Below are positions 55,504 to 64,000 of a DNA stretch of 64,000 bases, in pieces. Numbering within the stretch: position 1 is the first letter of the stretch; each line of letters starts with the position of its first letter. The DNA comes from Sphingopyxis witflariensis (GTDB lineage Bacteria; Pseudomonadota; Alphaproteobacteria; Sphingomonadales; Sphingomonadaceae). The DNA lies in contig NZ_NISJ01000005.1 in NCBI RefSeq assembly GCF_002205635.1, forward strand, positions 1-64,000. Reading direction: 5' to 3'. The notes under the pieces were generated by a model. That model was given only the letters and a program-made list of their open reading frames with translations, ran no database searches and was not told the origin of the DNA. The position numbers and the translations under genes were made by a program.

Positions 55504-58050
55504 ATGTCAGACCATTACCGGAGCATTTCCAGATTTCTCGCGATCGGGGCCAGCGTCCTCGCGATATCGGCGCCTGCCTTGGCGCAGGAAAGCAATAGCG
55601 AAGCATCCAATCTGGATACCATCGTCGTCACAGCGCAGAAGCGCGAACAGAATTTGCAGGATGTTCCGATCGCGATCAGCGCCATCGGCGCGGCGAAGCT
55701 GGAACAGCTGCAAATCAACGACACCCGCGACCTCTCGGGCCTTGCGCCCAATCTGACCATCTCCCCCGCCACCACCAACCATAGCGCGGCGGTCATCTCG
55801 ATCCGCGGCATCCCCTCTGGCGCCCAAGAGACCTTCGGGCTCGACATGGCCAATGCCGTTTATGTCGATGGCGTCTATGTCGCGCGCTCCAGCGCCGCCG
55901 GCATGAGCGTGATGGACCTCGAACGCGTCGAAATCCTCCGCGGCCCGCAGGGCACCTTGTTCGGCCGCAACACGACGGGCGGCGCGATCAGCTTCGTCTC
56001 GCGCAAGCCGTCGGACGAATTCCGCCTCAGCGCCGAGGCCGGCTATGGCAATTTCAACGCCTGGAACGGCAAGATCGCGATCGATAGCGGCGAATTGTTC
56101 GGCGGCCTGAAAACCAGCTTCGGCTATGCCCATAGCGAGCGCGACGGCACCGTCGACAATATCCTGGAACCCAGGAAATCACGCGACCCCGGATCGCGCA
56201 AGTCGGATGCGTTTCGCGTTGCTGCGCTGGCTGAACTCGGCGGCACGGGCAGCATCCAGTATATTTTCGACTGGAGCAGGATCAGCGGCAACCCCACCGC
56301 ATTCCAGCTGACCCACGTCGCCAATGGCACTTTCAACCCGCCGCAAATTGTCGATGGTCAGCCGGTGGTCGTGACGCAGCAGGCACCGGTTGCTCAATAT
56401 CTTGCCGGCGCTACTTTCCTCGAACCCGGCTGTCAGGCGCTCGGCGCCCCGACCCGCTCCTATCGAGACAAGATTTGCCTGAACTCGGACGAGCAGACGA
56501 CCGACAAATCCTGGGGCCATAATCTCCAGATCAAAAATGACTTCGAGGCCTTTGCCGTTAAGCTGACCGGCGGCTATCGCACCTATACCAGCGTCAATAC
56601 GGGGAACGACCTCGATGGCCTCGGCACCATAAGCGGGCCAGCCTTCTCGAACGCGACGCTGTTCAACGGTATGCCCGAAGCACTACTCGCGTTCATTCCA
56701 ACCATTCCGGCGGCAGCACGGCCGTTCATTGCAGCTTCGCCAGTCCCGACGACAACGCAGGACCTGTTCGATACGAGCCATCGCAAGCGCCAAAAACAGT
56801 TCAGTACCGAACTTGAGGTGTCTGGCGATAGCGACCTGCTCGACTGGGTCGTCGGCGGCTTTTACTTCTGGGAAAAAGGGACCGAAAACAACCCTCAGAC
56901 CAGCGCCTTCATTCTCGACACGAACAGCATCTTCACGGCAAACTTCGGACCGCTCGGACCGCAGTTCGTCGCGGCCAACCCCGCCCGCTATCGCGCGGTC
57001 GTAACGCCCGCGGTGCTGAACTATTCCGCCACCAATGAATCCAAGGCCATTTACGGACAGACGACCATCTATCCGACTGGCCGCGATAGCGGGCTCAGCC
57101 TGACGCTCGGCGGCCGTTACACCTGGGACAATAAGCGGATGGCCCGCACGCAAAATGGCGCGCTTCCGCTGGCGCGGATCGAATCGGGCGAAGGCAGCTT
57201 CAGGAAATTCACCTGGAACGCGATGGCGCGCTATGAATTCACCCCCGAAGTCAGCGTCTATGCGCGCGCAGCGACCGGATATCGTTCGGGTGGCTTCAAC
57301 GCACAGGATCCGGTGATCACCGGAACGACTACCCTGCCCAGCTTCAAGCCGGAAACCGTGACTTCCTATGAACTCGGCGTGAAATCGGAATTGTTCGACC
57401 GCCGCGTCCGCCTCAATATCGCGGGCTATTATAATGAATATGACGATCTGGCGGTCATCGTTCCGGTCACCGACGCGCCCGCCGGCACCTTCGCTTCGCG
57501 GATCGGCAACGCCGGCAAGGTCACCTACACCGGTATCGAGGCCGATCTTCAGGCGTCGCTCACCGACAATTTCTCGATCGACGGCACGATCGGCTATGTC
57601 GATATCAAGACCAAGTCCTTCCTGGCTGGCCAATCGCCCACGTCGGGCGCTCCGGCGGTCGACATCGCATCGGTGGTGCGCCCGACCTATACCGCGCCGC
57701 TGACCGCCAATATCGCGCTCAACGCCCGATTCCCGATCGGATCGGGCGGCACGATGATCGTCGGACGCGTGGGCTATACCCATGAAGACGGGCGCTATAA
57801 TTTCAGCAACGCGCTGTCATCGCCGTTCAACGAAGCGCTGAAGAGCGATCCGCGCGATCTCGTCGATGCTCAGTTGGCGATCGAGAAGCTGCCGCTGGGC
57901 GGCGGCGATGCGCGGGTCATGCTGTGGGTCAAGAACCTCACCAATGCGAAGGATATGATCCGCGGTATCGACTTTGGTCCGCTGGGTTATGCCGGCGGCT
58001 ATTTCGCCGATCCGCGCACCTATGGCGTCACCGTCGGAATGAAGTTCTGA
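55504..58050 (+). CDS. TonB-dependent outer-membrane receptor
   Basis: An 848-residue receptor with a signal peptide (RFLAIGASVLAISAPALAQ, cleavage near residue 26-27). The plug begins TIVVTAQKREQNLQDVPIAI and holds VEILRGPQGTLFGRNTTGGAISFVSRKP, and the barrel ends TVGMKF with terminal Phe. The ATG at 55504 follows GGGAGGGAAG and gives the signal peptide; longer starts add a meaningless extension. Operator copy 7 lies upstream and an excellent terminator follows, so it is a single-gene unit of the regulon. Steroid import is the likely task. Confidence 0.92.
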   Translation: MSDHYRSISRFLAIGASVLAISAPALAQESNSEASNLDTIVVTAQKREQNLQDVPIAISAIGAAKLEQLQINDTRDLSGLAPNLTISPATTNHSAAVISIRGIPSGAQETFGLDMANAVYVDGVYVARSSAAGMSVMDLERVEILRGPQGTLFGRNTTGGAISFVSRKPSDEFRLSAEAGYGNFNAWNGKIAIDSGELFGGLKTSFGYAHSERDGTVDNILEPRKSRDPGSRKSDAFRVAALAELGGTGSIQYIFDWSRISGNPTAFQLTHVANGTFNPPQIVDGQPVVVTQQAPVAQYLAGATFLEPGCQALGAPTRSYRDKICLNSDEQTTDKSWGHNLQIKNDFEAFAVKLTGGYRTYTSVNTGNDLDGLGTISGPAFSNATLFNGMPEALLAFIPTIPAAARPFIAASPVPTTTQDLFDTSHRKRQKQFSTELEVSGDSDLLDWVVGGFYFWEKGTENNPQTSAFILDTNSIFTANFGPLGPQFVAANPARYRAVVTPAVLNYSATNESKAIYGQTTIYPTGRDSGLSLTLGGRYTWDNKRMARTQNGALPLARIESGEGSFRKFTWNAMARYEFTPEVSVYARAATGYRSGGFNAQDPVITGTTTLPSFKPETVTSYELGVKSELFDRRVRLNIAGYYNEYDDLAVIVPVTDAPAGTFASRIGNAGKVTYTGIEADLQASLTDNFSIDGTIGYVDIKTKSFLAGQSPTSGAPAVDIASVVRPTYTAPLTANIALNARFPIGSGGTMIVGRVGYTHEDGRYNFSNALSSPFNEALKSDPRDLVDAQLAIEKLPLGGGDARVMLWVKNLTNAKDMIRGIDFGPLGYAGGYFADPRTYGVTVGMKF

Positions 58051-58085
58051 TCGATCTTTGAGGAGGCCATCGCGGTCTCCTCACT

Positions 58086-58134
58086 CCATAAAAATGCCCG
58101 TCCTGACCTTGGTCAGGATGGGCATTTTTTATGG
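58086..58134. terminator. Rho-independent terminator, bidirectional
   Basis: Near-perfect hairpin with arms ATGCCC-TCCTGACC and GGTCAGGA-GGGCAT, a two-base loop, an A-run before and T6 after. It serves the TonB receptor and, through its A-run, could also stop the convergent flavin-reductase transcript. Confidence 0.92.
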
Positions 58135-58190
58135 AATCAGATGTCGGCAGCGCGCGACGATAACCGCGAAAGCTGCCGTCACGCGGAAAT

Positions 58191-59156
58191 CTATTGTGGC
58201 CGAGGCCAAAGCGGCGGAATCGCCTCTCCGCTCAATTCGATGATTTTCTTGAGGATCCGCTTGCCTTCGGCAATCTCACTCGCCGAAAAATGTTCGAGCA
58301 AATCATCCTCATACGCCTTGGCGACCGAAAGGATTTCCAGGAAATCCTCCCTCGCCCGCTCGCTCGGCCCATAAGCGCCATCCTGCTCGATGAGCAAATG
58401 CCGCTCGACCATCGCATCGAGCTTTGCCTGATCGGGATCATGGCCGGTATGCTGCAACGCGGCCTGCAAATAATCGAGCGTGACCGGCCCATTGATCGCC
58501 GCTGCAGATATGGTGAAATATTCCACCTGATCGAGCCCGAGTTCCGCAAGCTTTTCCCATGTCGGACGCGATGTCTGAAAATGCGAGCGCGACAAAAGAT
58601 AAAGGAAGAAATCCTCGGTGAAGCGACCCTGCTCTAACTCCACCCCCGATATGATTTCGGCGGCGACCTTCGGGCGGGACTCCGCATATTTTCCGGCATG
58701 AAATAGCAACGGCGCATGATCGCGATGATCGAACGTCACCACTTCGCCGACGAAAATAATATGGTCGCCGCCTTCATATTGATGAACGGTCTTGCACTCG
58801 AACTTGGCGGAATATTCGCGCAGCACGGGCGACCCCAAGGTCCCGGCCTCCCACACCACATCCTGAAACTTGTTCTCGCCGGCACGGGCAAAGCGGTTGG
58901 ACAGAAGTTCCTGATTGGAACTCAAAACATGGATCGCAAAATGTCCGCTATCGCGAAACGCCGTCAGCGACTGCGACGTTTTGGCCAGCGACCACAGAAC
59001 CAGTGGAGGATCGAGCGAAACAGAATTAAAACTGCTTGCGGTGACACCGACAGGGCAATCCGTGTCCAATGCCGTCGTAACAACGGTGACCCCGGTCGCA
59101 AAACTGCCCAATGCATTCCGGAATTCGAGCGTGCTAAAACTATCCTGATTCATCAT
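58191..59156 (-). CDS. Flavin reductase with C-terminal MarR-like domain (HsaB candidate)
   Basis: A 321-residue protein in two parts. Residues about 8-165 are a flavin reductase domain: FRNALGSFATGVTVVTTALD, GVTASSFNSVSLDPPLVLWSLAKTSQS, YEGGDHIIFVGEVVTFDHRD. Residues about 180-320 form a helical winged-helix-like region (EDFFLYLLSRSHFQT, GPVTLDYLQAALQ, MVERHLLIEQDGAYGPSERAREDF). This is the layout of the reductase (C1) of Acinetobacter 4-hydroxyphenylacetate hydroxylase, where the C-terminal domain is an inhibitor released by substrate. It could supply FMNH2 or FADH2 to HsaA. The start (MMNQDSFSTLEF) is uncertain, and a few in-frame upstream ATGs exist. Confidence 0.8.
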   Translation of the reverse strand: MMNQDSFSTLEFRNALGSFATGVTVVTTALDTDCPVGVTASSFNSVSLDPPLVLWSLAKTSQSLTAFRDSGHFAIHVLSSNQELLSNRFARAGENKFQDVVWEAGTLGSPVLREYSAKFECKTVHQYEGGDHIIFVGEVVTFDHRDHAPLLFHAGKYAESRPKVAAEIISGVELEQGRFTEDFFLYLLSRSHFQTSRPTWEKLAELGLDQVEYFTISAAAINGPVTLDYLQAALQHTGHDPDQAKLDAMVERHLLIEQDGAYGPSERAREDFLEILSVAKAYEDDLLEHFSASEIAEGKRILKKIIELSGEAIPPLWPRPQ

Positions 59157-59293
59157 GGAAAACGCTAGCATATCCGCGAAATCAACGGAACATGTTTCAG
59201 CATAGTCGATGAGCATTTGCAGCGAAAAGCCGTCCGTCAATTCAACGATCGCGCGCGCCGAACAGCACTCTCGAAAACGAACTCCTTCCCCTC

Positions 59294-59626
59294 TCAACGG
59301 TTCATGATAGAAGAATTTTGAACCATATCGGGAATTTTTATCACTGATTCCGCCTCCATTCCAGGTGGCGGAATGATCCGCCAGCGTTCGGATATCTCGA
59401 CCCGATCGAAAATATGGCGCCCCTGGGTAATGAGCACCGCACCGAAGCTCGCGAAAAGAAAGGCGGCGGCGGCGAGCACGACGGCCCACATATCGGGATC
59501 GGCATGGGTTTGCGTCAGATGGAGCGCGGCGAGCTGCCGGGCCGCAAGCCAGGCTAGGCCCCAAAGCGCCGCGCCCGCGAAGCGCAGTCCAATGTCGGTT
59601 CGCTTGTCTTGATGCCAGTGCCGCAT
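59294..59626 (-). CDS. Small membrane protein, function unknown
   Basis: A 110-residue frame with two hydrophobic segments (about 14-34, FAGAALWGLAWLAARQLAAL, and about 46-66, MWAVVLAAAAFLFASFGAVL) followed by a polar tail. Not recognised. The residue composition looks protein-like, with hydrophobic stretches of membrane length and charged ends, but there is no family support. It lies between the flavin reductase and kdpE genes, on the same strand as both, and is not obviously part of either operon. Confidence 0.5.
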   Translation of the reverse strand: MRHWHQDKRTDIGLRFAGAALWGLAWLAARQLAALHLTQTHADPDMWAVVLAAAAFLFASFGAVLITQGRHIFDRVEISERWRIIPPPGMEAESVIKIPDMVQNSSIMNR

Positions 59627-59745
59627 GCTACATTCCTTGATGTAGCCAAGCAGTTATGCCCCGACGCGTAGCAATTCGAGAGCGATTCCGGACCTCGGCA
59701 TAGTCTTTGCGTAAAGCCCGAAGGCCCGGTCCGATGCGCTCTGTT

Positions 59746-60432
59746 TCAGTGGTCCCCAAGCAGCCGATAACCGACGCCCAGCTCGTTGGCAATGACGCTG
59801 CCGACGGCGCCGGGGGCCTCGATCTTCTGCCGCAGATTGCGGATCACGATGCGCAGATATTCGACCGGCGCTTCTTCGGGGCCAGTCCACGCCGCCGCGA
59901 GGATACGCTGATGCGTGACGACGCGCCCGACATTGGCGGCAAGCAGCGCCAGCACGTCATGCTCCTTGCGCGTCAGATGCGCCTCGACCCCGCCGCGCCG
60001 CGCGATACGCTGGTCGAGGTCGACCTCCAGATCGCCCTTGCGGAAGATTTTGGGCGCGGTTTCGGACACCCCGCGATGGCGCAGCGCGACGCGCAGCCGC
60101 GCGAGCAATTCCTCGCCGTCGAACGGCTTGGTGACATAATCGGCGGCGCCAAGGTCGAGCGCCGCGACCTTCTGATCGGTGGCATCGCGCGCCGACACGA
60201 CGAGAATGACGGTGTCGCCCTCCTTCTTGAGCAGGGGCACGAGTTCCAGCCCGTCGCGATCGGGCAGGCCGAGATCGAGCAGCACCGCATTGGGCCTTTC
60301 CGCCGTCGCCATCGCGAGCGCACTGCGTCCGTCGATGGCCTCGATCACCTGATGCCCGGCGCGTTCGAGCGTGTTCCTAAGCAGGCGCCGGATCGATTGC
60401 TCATCGTCGACGACAAGAATTTTGGCGGACAT
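59746..60432 (-). CDS. kdpE: KdpE response regulator
   Basis: A 228-residue OmpR-family regulator. The receiver domain has DDE at 9-11, phospho-acceptor D53 in VLLDLGLPDRDG, and the conserved Lys in YVTKPFDGEELLARLR. The C-terminal winged helix (HLTRKEHDVLALLAANVGRVVTHQRIL, VEYLRIVIRNLRQKIE, ELGVGYRL) is KdpE-like. ATG 60432 overlaps the kdpD stop by one base. KdpE turns on kdpFABC under potassium limitation. Confidence 0.93.
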   Translation of the reverse strand: MSAKILVVDDEQSIRRLLRNTLERAGHQVIEAIDGRSALAMATAERPNAVLLDLGLPDRDGLELVPLLKKEGDTVILVVSARDATDQKVAALDLGAADYVTKPFDGEELLARLRVALRHRGVSETAPKIFRKGDLEVDLDQRIARRGGVEAHLTRKEHDVLALLAANVGRVVTHQRILAAAWTGPEEAPVEYLRIVIRNLRQKIEAPGAVGSVIANELGVGYRLLGDH

Positions 60433-63104
60433 CAATACTCGCTTTCCGGGCTATTGTTGCGCACGATGAGGGCGGAAGGGAAGCACAGGCTGAAGCGCGC
60501 GCCGCTGCCGTCGCTGCGGTTCGCGGCCTCGACCGTCATCCCCATCGCCTCCGAAAAGGCTTTAACGATCGCGAGACCAAGCCCGGTGCCGCCGACCGCG
60601 CGGTCGGAGCCTTCGAAGCGGCGGAAGGTTTCGAACACCTCAGCCTCACGGCCCGGAGGAAGCCCCGGCCCCTGATCGATCACCGACAGCTTGAGCATGC
60701 CGAAACTGTGCGCCGCCTCGATCAGGATCGGCGTGCCGGGATCGGCATAGCGGCCGGCATTGTCGAGCAGGTTGAGCAGGCAATGGTGGAGCAGTTGCTG
60801 GTCGACCTTGACCAGCGGCATCGCCGACGGAACGGCAAGCTCGATCGCATGCCCCTCGAGCGAGCGCCGCGCGTCATGCGCCGCCCCCGCGACGGCGTCG
60901 GTGAGATCGACCGCCTCAACCTTCAGATTGAGCGCTCCCGCCTCGACCCGCGCCATGTCGAGCAGATTGGCGACGAAGCGGTTGAGCCGCGCCGCCTCGC
61001 TCTCGATCGTCGCGATGAGTTCGGGGGTCGTGCCGTGGTGGAGTTCGGCCGCCGCCGCCATCACCGCAGTCAGCGGCGTGCGCAAATCGTGGCTGACCGA
61101 CGAGAGCAAGGCCGCGCGCAGCCGGTCGCGGGTGCGCACCGCCTCGACGTCGCGCATATCCTCCTCGAGGCGGAGCCGTTCAAGCGCCAGCGCGGCCTGA
61201 TCGACAAGGCTGGTGAGCAGCGGCAGCTGATCGGGGCGCAGCGGATCGCCGCCATCATCCTTCGAGAGGCCCAGCACCCCCTGCACCTTGTCGCCCGCGC
61301 GCAGCGGCTGGAAATACCAGTCCGACGCCGCCAGCGTCCCCGACCCTTTGCCGGTCGGCGCCGCATTGTCATACGCCCATTGCGCCGCCGCCATCTCCAT
61401 CGTTTCGAGCCGGAAATCCATGCCGCTGGCGGCCTGAACCACCAGCCCCGACCCGTTCGGTACCAGCACGACGGTCCGCGTATCGAACAGCCGCGCAATA
61501 TCTTCGCAGATCGTGCGCGCCAGCTCGACCGGATCGCTCAGCGGCGTCAGGCGGCGCAGGAAGCCCGCAAGCGCCGCGTTGGTCCGCGCGCTCGCCGCCG
61601 CCATATCGGCCTGCGCCCGCACCCGCGAAGTCAGCTGGCTGGTCAGCGCCGCGACGCCGAGCAGGACGAGGATCGAGATGATATTTTCGGGATTGTTGAC
61701 GGTCAGCGTGCCCGTCGGCGGCAGAAAGAAGAAATTATAGGCGAGGCTGGAGACGAGCCCCGCGAACAGCCCGGTACGAAGCCCGAACAACGTCGCCGCC
61801 GCCATCACCGGCAGCAGATAGAGCAGCGCGACATTGCCGAGATCGAGGATATGGAACAGCGCGCTCGCCGCGGCAGTGACCCCCGCGACCATCAGCGCGG
61901 TCCACATATAACCGCGCCGCGATCCCCACGGCCCGCGCGGCATGCGAAAACGCGCGGGCGCATCGGCGGAAACCTCGAGCGGAAGGACATGGACCGCCAC
62001 CCCCGGCGTCTCGCGCACGAGGCGATCGACGACCGATCCGTGGCGCAATTCGAACAGGCGCGAGCGATGCGTCTTGCCGACGATGAGCTGGGTCCCGCGG
62101 GCGTCGACCAGAAACGCCTTGAGCCCGTCGACGATCGATGTCGCGGGCACCGTCGCGACGACGCCGCCGAGCCGGGTCACGAGGTTCATCACCGCGGCAA
62201 GGCTCCGATGCTCCGCCTCGCCGAACGACTGCGCACGCTGTGTCTCGATATAGACGGCGGTCCACGGCGCATGGAGCGCGTCGGCGCTGCGCTTGGCGGC
62301 GCGGACCAGCCCGTCGGCGCCGGGCAGTTCATTGATCGCCACCACGATCCGCTCGCCACCCGCCCAGGTGCCGCCGACCCCGAGCGCGCGGACATGGTCG
62401 AGCATCTGCGCATCAACCGCCTGCGCCGCGCGCCGCAGCGCCAGTTCACGGAGCGCCGAGAGATTGGATTTGGAGAAGAAATGCGACAGCGCGCGCGTCG
62501 CTTCCTGCGGCAGATAGACTTTGCCCGCCTTCAGCCGTTCAATCAGCTCGTCGGGCGGAATGTCGACGACCTCGATCTCGGCCTGCTCGAGAATGGAATC
62601 GGGCACGGTTTCGCGAACACGGACGCGGGTAAAGGACGCGACGACGTCGTTCAGGCTTTCGATATGCTGGATGTTGAGCGTCGAATAAACGTCGATCCCG
62701 GCGTCGAGCAGCTCCTCGACATCCTGGAAGCGCTTGGGATGTCGGCTCCCCGGCGCGTTGGTGTGGGCGAGTTCGTCGACGAGCACGAGGCGCGGCGCGC
62801 GTTCGAGCACCGCGTCGATATCCATCTCGTGGAGCGTGCGGCCTTCATAGGGAACGGCGCGGCGCGCGACGATCTCATGCCCGCGAACCAGCGCCTCGGT
62901 CTCGGCGCGGCCGTGGGTTTCGACGACGCCGATCACCACATCGACCCCGTCGCGCGCGCGCGCCGCGCCGTCGGTCAGCATCTCATAAGTCTTGCCAACG
63001 CCGGGCGCTGCACCCAGAAAAATCTTCAAGCGTCCTCGGCCCTCCTGCGACGCCTGCCGCAGGAGGGCTTGTGGATCAGGGCGATCTGTCTCGCCCGCCC
63101 TCAC
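60432..63104 (-). CDS. kdpD: KdpD potassium-sensing histidine kinase
   Basis: An 890-residue sensor of full length. The N-terminal KdpD domain has Walker A GAAPGVGKTYEML and DELAHTNAPGSRH. It is followed by a USP-like region (IVVAINELPGADGLVRAAKR), four hydrophobic helices (about 400-490) and a GAF-like region. The kinase has the phospho-histidine in SSVSHDLRTPL, then HATPase boxes (LLNLLDNAGRYA, DQGPGLPPG, GGTGLGLAIVKAF). Start is GTG, overlapping the kdpC stop (GTGA). Controls KdpE. Confidence 0.94.
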   Translation of the reverse strand: MRAGETDRPDPQALLRQASQEGRGRLKIFLGAAPGVGKTYEMLTDGAARARDGVDVVIGVVETHGRAETEALVRGHEIVARRAVPYEGRTLHEMDIDAVLERAPRLVLVDELAHTNAPGSRHPKRFQDVEELLDAGIDVYSTLNIQHIESLNDVVASFTRVRVRETVPDSILEQAEIEVVDIPPDELIERLKAGKVYLPQEATRALSHFFSKSNLSALRELALRRAAQAVDAQMLDHVRALGVGGTWAGGERIVVAINELPGADGLVRAAKRSADALHAPWTAVYIETQRAQSFGEAEHRSLAAVMNLVTRLGGVVATVPATSIVDGLKAFLVDARGTQLIVGKTHRSRLFELRHGSVVDRLVRETPGVAVHVLPLEVSADAPARFRMPRGPWGSRRGYMWTALMVAGVTAAASALFHILDLGNVALLYLLPVMAAATLFGLRTGLFAGLVSSLAYNFFFLPPTGTLTVNNPENIISILVLLGVAALTSQLTSRVRAQADMAAASARTNAALAGFLRRLTPLSDPVELARTICEDIARLFDTRTVVLVPNGSGLVVQAASGMDFRLETMEMAAAQWAYDNAAPTGKGSGTLAASDWYFQPLRAGDKVQGVLGLSKDDGGDPLRPDQLPLLTSLVDQAALALERLRLEEDMRDVEAVRTRDRLRAALLSSVSHDLRTPLTAVMAAAAELHHGTTPELIATIESEAARLNRFVANLLDMARVEAGALNLKVEAVDLTDAVAGAAHDARRSLEGHAIELAVPSAMPLVKVDQQLLHHCLLNLLDNAGRYADPGTPILIEAAHSFGMLKLSVIDQGPGLPPGREAEVFETFRRFEGSDRAVGGTGLGLAIVKAFSEAMGMTVEAANRSDGSGARFSLCFPSALIVRNNSPESEY

Positions 63105-63694
63105 TGAGCCGGGCCGGCCCCAAGGCGATCGAGAGCCTGGTTGAGCGCGAGGACGTTGACGCGGTCCTCACCGAGGAAACCGAGCATCGGGCCCTTGGTC
63201 TCGGCCGCGACAAGCGCACGGACGCGGGTCTCGGGCAATCCGCGGATCTTGGCGATGCGCGGCGCCTGCGCCAGTGCCGCTGCGGGCGACAGGTCGGGGT
63301 CCAGCCCCGAGCCGCTGGCGGTGATGAGATCGACCGGAACCGCCCCGGTCACGCCTTCGGCCTGCCGCTTTTCGACGTCGGCCTTGACGCGATCGGTCAG
63401 CGCCTGCGCGGTCGGGCCGAGGTTCGAGCCCGACGAGGCAAGCCCGTCATAACCATCACCCGCGGCCGAAGGCCGGGTCTGGAAATAGCGTTCGGAAGTG
63501 AAGGCCTGCCCCACGACGGTTGAACCGATGACCTTGCCCCCGGAATCGCGGATCAGGCTGCCATTGGCCTGGGCAGGGAAGAGGGTCTGTCCGATACCGG
63601 TCATCGCCAGAGGATAGCCGATGCCGAGCAGGATGGCGAACAGGATCGTCATGACGATCGCAGGTCGCAATGCGGATGTGAAATCATTGCCCAT
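63101..63694 (-). CDS. kdpC: KdpC subunit of the K+-transporting ATPase
   Basis: A 197-residue protein: one N-terminal membrane helix (IVMTILFAILLGIGYPLAMTG) and the KdpC region LFPAQANGSLIRDSGGKVIGSTVVGQAF, FQTRPSAAGDGYDGLASSGSNLGPTAQAL, and the C-terminal EDRVNVLALNQALD. It supports K+ binding by the KdpFABC complex. It is 12 bases downstream of kdpB. Confidence 0.95.
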   Translation of the reverse strand: MGNDFTSALRPAIVMTILFAILLGIGYPLAMTGIGQTLFPAQANGSLIRDSGGKVIGSTVVGQAFTSERYFQTRPSAAGDGYDGLASSGSNLGPTAQALTDRVKADVEKRQAEGVTGAVPVDLITASGSGLDPDLSPAAALAQAPRIAKIRGLPETRVRALVAAETKGPMLGFLGEDRVNVLALNQALDRLGAGPAQ

Positions 63695-63706
63695 GGTTAT
63701 GCTCCC

Positions 63707-64000
63707 TCAGGCGAGACCGAGGCCGCCAACGGCCAGGTCGATAAGTTTGATGCCGATGAACGGCGCGATCAGACCGCCCAGCCCATAGACGGCCAGGTTG
63801 CGGGCAAGCAAAGGCCCCGCCCCCATCGGCTTGTAGGCGACGCCGCGCAGCGCGAGCGGGACGAGCAGCGGGATGATGAGGGCGTTGAAGATGATCGCCG
63901 ACAGGATCGCGCTTTCGGGGCTCCCCAGCCCCATGACGTTGAGCACACCAAGCCCCGGGTAAAGGACGACAAACATCGCGGGGATGATCGCGAAATATTT
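63707..64000 (-). CDS. kdpB: KdpB, C-terminal part (gene continues past the window)
   Basis: The last 97 residues of the P-type ATPase subunit, entering the window at [10 protein letters not shown] and containing [68 protein letters not shown]. These are the final membrane helices. The 5' part, with the phosphorylation site, lies outside the window. Confidence 0.95.
   Translation of the reverse strand, partial: KYFAIIPAMFVVLYPGLGVLNVMGLGSPESAILSAIIFNALIIPLLVPLALRGVAYKPMGAGPLLARNLAVYGLGGLIAPFIGIKLIDLAVGGLGLA

Noticed and set aside
60708-63107. 799-codon open frame on the + strand opposite kdpD
   Set aside because: Composition is dominated by Arg, Gln, His and Asp with no motif, and kdpD on the other strand is full length and well supported.

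Overview
The window (64 kb, high GC, dense gene packing with many 1-4 bp start/stop overlaps) looks like an alphaproteobacterial chromosome, most likely Sphingomonadaceae (Sphingopyxis/Novosphingobium-like). This rests on the protein families and gene style, including two TonB receptors of the sphingomonad type. About 50 kb of it is a steroid or bile-acid catabolic supercluster. It runs from roughly 7.8 to 59.2 kb, between a decaying left edge and a kdp potassium operon on the right.

Left edge (1-7.8 kb): the end of an IS21-type element cuts into a pyruvate-dehydrogenase-E1-like gene, followed by an intact E2 gene. Next comes a scar where a 5'-less CocE-type hydrolase and a 5'-less, frameshifted PaaE/KshB-type reductase meet head to head. 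A TetR regulator, an FAD dehydrogenase and rluE follow.

Ring-degradation core (8.7-33 kb): a long minus-strand operon (26.4 to 10.7 kb) encodes an SDR, HsaC, IpdA, IpdB, an enoyl-CoA hydratase, IpdC, EchA20, two pairs of long and short acyl-CoA dehydrogenases, FadA6, an SDR, IpdF, a MaoC hydratase, a ketosteroid isomerase and FadD3. This is essentially the full set for breaking rings C/D. Diverging from it is a plus-strand operon for rings A/B: HsaA, HsaD, HsaE, HsaG, HsaF and a ketosteroid-dehydrogenase-like flavoprotein.

Entry region (33-59 kb): two TonB-dependent receptors, two SnoaL/NTF2-fold proteins (one BaiE-like), KstD, many SDRs, an Fe-S Old-Yellow-Enzyme-type reductase, two CoA ligases, an amidohydrolase-fold protein lacking its metal ligands, a Tat-exported amidase, an MFS carrier, two AsnC/Lrp regulators, two Rieske oxygenases (one a convincing KshA) and a flavin reductase with an extra C-terminal domain. 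Together they could take up a steroid with an acyl side chain, activate it with CoA, oxidise ring A, 9-hydroxylate it, and hand it to the ring-degradation core. A bile-salt-like substrate is an inference.

The most striking non-coding signal is a repeated operator, TGCGTA-N18-TACG(C/A)A. It occurs with exactly the same 18-base spacing at seven places, all in promoter regions of this supercluster, plus one degenerate copy. It is a strong candidate for the binding site of an uncharacterised regulator of the whole regulon. KshB (the Rieske reductase) is not present intact. No tRNA, rRNA or CRISPR array was seen. Right edge (59.3-64 kb): a small membrane protein, then kdpE, kdpD, kdpC and the 3' end of kdpB, all on the minus strand.
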